Below, in pieces: positions 15,695 through 17,948 of a stretch of DNA of 17,948 nucleotides. Numbering within the stretch: position 1 is the first letter of the stretch; every line of letters starts with the position of its first letter. Where the stretch lies: positions 1 to 17,948 of the forward strand of contig CALLXS010000109.1 in assembly GCA_937875295.1 (NCBI GenBank). Reading direction: 5' to 3'. The notes beneath the pieces were generated by a model. The model did not search any database, was not told where the DNA came from, and saw nothing but the letters and a program-made list of their open reading frames with translations. The DNA is from an uncultured bacterium. Its GTDB lineage: Bacteria; Bacteroidota; Ignavibacteria; Kapaibacteriales; UBA2268. Both the position numbers and the translations under genes were made by a program.

Positions 15695-16451
15695 AGCGAA
15701 TGGAGTCTCCGTTATCAATAAATTCGAATAAATTTGTAGCAATATTTTGTAATTTTATTTCACCATTTTGAAGCAATTCTATGATCTTGTATTTATCATT
15801 CTTATTTTTAATTATAGCAATTTTATTTTCAAAATTTAATTCTTTTCTCCAAATTTCTAATAATTTAGAATATTCTAATTCCCTTATTTTCATAAAATTA
15901 TCGACCATGCTATTAAATATTTTTTTTGAGTCAAATTCAGTATTTAATAGCAGTTTAAGCGAAGTAGGGGTATTTGCTGTAATTCCACTAAATTTAGTTT
16001 GATTTATATTCACTCCTATTCCAATAATTGATTCAGTGCATTCTTCTCCTTGAAATGAATGTTCTGCAAGGACTCCGCATATTTTCCCAAATTCACCATT
16101 TTTCATTTCTGCCATTACATCATTTGGATATTTAATTTTAAAGTTCACAGTTTCATTTAAAATATTACTATTTAAATATTCACTAGTAATTTCGCGAAGT
16201 GCATTTGCCACAATGATTGCTCCCAGAGCTTGAAATATTATTACTTGGTCGATTGAAATAGAGATTTTATGCCTAATACCAAAAGAACAATAAATGTTTT
16301 CGCCAGAATTCCCGAACCATTTATTTTCGTTTCTGCCTCTTCCTTTGCTCTGATAATCTGCATAGGCTACTATTAAGTCTTCGCTTTTTAGAAGTTCCTT
16401 AGCAATATCATTTGTAGAAGGTACTTCTTTGAAAAAATATTTTTTAATCAT
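15681..16451 (-). CDS. birA: biotin-[acetyl-CoA-carboxylase] ligase, catalytic domain only
   Basis: The enzyme activates biotin to biotinyl-AMP and attaches it to the carrier lysine of carboxylases such as acetyl-CoA carboxylase. The 256-residue form chosen starts MIKKYFFKEVPSTND, as is usual for monofunctional ligases. There is no N-terminal winged-helix domain, so it should not act as a biotin repressor. Landmarks are SKGRGRNENKW (35-45, adenylate-binding loop), NIYCSFGIR (52-60), KIKYPNDVM (105-113), GKICGVLAE (122-130) with the conserved Lys123, and IGIGVNINQ (143-151), then a small C-terminal domain. The first in-frame ATG (16499) would add 16 hydrophobic, family-foreign residues and is not preferred. 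It is upstream of and overlaps coaX, forming a cofactor pair. No exact -7 element was found in 16452-16559 on this strand. Confidence 0.93.
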   Translation of the reverse strand: MIKKYFFKEVPSTNDIAKELLKSEDLIVAYADYQSKGRGRNENKWFGNSGENIYCSFGIRHKISISIDQVIIFQALGAIIVANALREITSEYLNSNILNETVNFKIKYPNDVMAEMKNGEFGKICGVLAEHSFQGEECTESIIGIGVNINQTKFSGITANTPTSLKLLLNTEFDSKKIFNSMVDNFMKIRELEYSKLLEIWRKELNFENKIAIIKNKNDKYKIIELLQNGEIKLQNIATNLFEFIDNGDSIRYDLR

Positions 16452-16509
16452 AATTGACTTTTTATATTTTAATATTTTATAAAAATATAAAAATAACATA
16501 ATTATTCTT

Positions 16510-16517
16510 TATTTTTG
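16510..16517 (+). promoter_or_regulatory. possible -7 element for the terminal lipoprotein gene
   Basis: TATTTTTG matches TAnnTTTG, 42 bases before the ATG at 16560. No TTG is found at the expected -33 distance. It lies in the 108-base divergent gap between birA and the lipoprotein. Confidence 0.3.
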
Positions 16518-16559
16518 TAATAATTTGATTTATTTCACAAACGATTTTGCTTTGTAATT

Positions 16560-17948
16560 ATGAAAAAGGCTTTAATATATATAATAATTCTTGTAAGTTG
16601 GCTCTTAAATGGGTGCATTCAAGAAAATCCAAATTTGGTTAATCCACCTAGCTCTAAAGAAAAAATGTTTGTAAGATTTATAAACTTAGCTGGTGACCAA
16701 AAATCGCGTTCATTAGTAATGAATGGACAAGTAGCAATTACTTCAGAATATGGAATGAATACAATGGCAATTAATCCGCCGGAAGATTCTGTAATAGCAG
16801 GAGTGCGAAATGGTAGCATTGAAGAATTCACTATTACAAGAAAAGTAAAATTTATGAAAGAAAGTCATAATACTTTTTTTGCCCTACCTAGCCCATATAA
16901 CTCTCCGAATTATAAATCTATTGATACTCTTATCCCGGTATCGAGTTCGACAGGATTACCAATTAATACAGTTCATTCTTATCTAAAAATGATAAATGTA
17001 TTTCCAGATAGCACTATTTCATTTAGTATAATTAATGGCTGTCCTAATGGTAATCAGCTTTTTGGTGCTGTGCGATATAAAGCAGTTACTTCGCAAGAAG
17101 TAGTCGGAAGTGGCTCAATGCCTGTATCATTAATTAGAAATAATAAAGAGCAAAGGGAAGTACTCGGATTATTTGATTTAAATCTTTTAAATGATAGACA
17201 ATATTTGATTATTATTAGCGAAGGTATTGATAAAAATGTGAAATTCTCACTTTTAGACGAAACCACAAATGAACTTATTTCTCTATCAGAACCAAATATA
17301 ATTGCAGAAAAAAATGCTTATATTCGGACAATTAATTTTAGTTCTGAAGCTATCACTGTTAAGAAATTACCAGACGAAATTGTATCCGAGCAAGTGCAAC
17401 CCAATTCCATAGGGAATTATGACCAAGTTTCTGCTTGTACTACTCAAGGTATAGATAGCTTAATAGTCGAATATTCTGAATTTTCCCCATCGGCAAATGC
17501 TCTTTCAATTAATAGAATAAGATTAGCCTTTGGGATAAATAACCCAAACAAACTTTATGCTTATGTAAATTATTTCAGCGAAACAGGTGAAGGTTATAGA
17601 ACTTACAAAGAAATTCTTATTAGAACTGACCAAATAAGCAATGTTACTTGGAGAAGAACAACTCCAACTTCTTACTCTAATGGTGGTGACCCTGCATCAA
17701 TGTCAATTGTTATTGATGATAGGACTACTCCTGAAATTGTTTATCTTGGTGGAAACATCGTTAGAAAAGGATATGATGCAAATAATTCAGACATTTATTA
17801 TTGGGAAGGCATAAGCCAATATACTAATTCATTCGGTAGTACAGATGGAGTTAGAACCTCTCCTACATATGTAAGCAAAGGTATTCATGAACTACTAATC
17901 AAAGATAATGCAAATACTAGTTTTGATAGCACAATCATAATTGCAGCT
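16560..17948 (+). CDS. DUF4397-like surface or periplasmic lipoprotein, 3' truncated by the window
   Basis: An uninterrupted frame of 463 codons runs from the ATG at 16560 to the right edge without a stop. Residues 1-19 form a lipoprotein signal (basic start, hydrophobic core, lipobox LNGC with Cys19), so the protein should be lipid-anchored. A region at about 36-110 (KMFVRFINLAGDQKSRSLV) and a second at about 138-230 (YLKMINVFPDSTISFSIING, then VPVSL-like strands) resemble the 'V-R-V-x-N-x-x-P-D-x-x-x-v-x-v-N-G' start of DUF4397 repeats, a beta-sandwich domain of unknown function. Beyond about residue 300 the sequence changes character: RIRLAFGINNPNKLYAYV, a Trp-Arg-Arg strand, IVIDDRTTPEIVYLGGN and IYYWEGISQY. 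This looks like blades of a BNR/sortilin-type beta-propeller, but I cannot prove it. The protein probably acts at the cell surface; function, ligand and full length are unknown. Confidence 0.78.
   Translation, partial: MKKALIYIIILVSWLLNGCIQENPNLVNPPSSKEKMFVRFINLAGDQKSRSLVMNGQVAITSEYGMNTMAINPPEDSVIAGVRNGSIEEFTITRKVKFMKESHNTFFALPSPYNSPNYKSIDTLIPVSSSTGLPINTVHSYLKMINVFPDSTISFSIINGCPNGNQLFGAVRYKAVTSQEVVGSGSMPVSLIRNNKEQREVLGLFDLNLLNDRQYLIIISEGIDKNVKFSLLDETTNELISLSEPNIIAEKNAYIRTINFSSEAITVKKLPDEIVSEQVQPNSIGNYDQVSACTTQGIDSLIVEYSEFSPSANALSINRIRLAFGINNPNKLYAYVNYFSETGEGYRTYKEILIRTDQISNVTWRRTTPTSYSNGGDPASMSIVIDDRTTPEIVYLGGNIVRKGYDANNSDIYYWEGISQYTNSFGSTDGVRTSPTYVSKGIHELLIKDNANTSFDSTIIIAA

Noticed and set aside
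16619..17266. Two minus-strand open frames opposite the terminal lipoprotein
   Set aside because: The plus-strand frame is open for 463 codons with a lipobox at its start, so the antisense frames are shadows.

Overview
The window is an AT-rich bacterial chromosome segment carrying fourteen complete protein genes and one partial gene at each edge. Its style points to the Bacteroidota/Chlorobi/Ignavibacteria/Kapabacteria side of the tree. Three things suggest this: several starts are preceded by the TAnnTTTG (-7) promoter element, in the best cases with a TTG (-33) element about 20 bases upstream; start codons follow A-rich stretches with no clear Shine-Dalgarno sequence; and the gene content fits (long-form PurC, DUF4397-like lipoprotein, secreted M28 peptidases). 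Placement below phylum level is inference only. No tRNA, rRNA, insertion sequence, prophage or CRISPR array is visible.

Left part (1-1740): the first 55 codons of nuoF (complex I, minus strand) diverge from a YbgC/FadM-like hot-dog thioesterase. A stand-alone ribosomal protein S4 gene (rpsD) follows, with its own promoter and a strong hairpin terminator.

Minus-strand block (1752-7644), in transcription order: a secreted M28 zinc peptidase with a PA-like insert, a putative GT-A type glycosyltransferase, a FemAB/GNAT-like acyl or aminoacyl transferase, a GT4 glycosyltransferase and an EamA/DMT permease. The transferases look like part of a surface glycan or envelope-modification set; their substrates cannot be read from sequence.

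Plus-strand block (7813-14825): a large membrane protein joins a GH2 beta-galactosidase-like ectodomain, lacking the expected nucleophile glutamate, to a five-helix Yip1-like membrane domain. It is followed after 17 bases by purC (purine synthesis), then rodA (peptidoglycan polymerase for elongation) with its own promoter, a second secreted M28 peptidase, and thiamine pyrophosphokinase starting one base after it.

Right part (14924-17948): coaX (type III pantothenate kinase) and birA (biotin-protein ligase) overlap on the minus strand and form a small cofactor operon. A lipoprotein with DUF4397-like sequence diverges from birA and runs off the right edge. Most of the window is housekeeping. 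The most unusual items are the apparently non-catalytic GH2-Yip1 fusion, the orphan glycosyltransferase-like protein and the isolated zinc-free rpsD.
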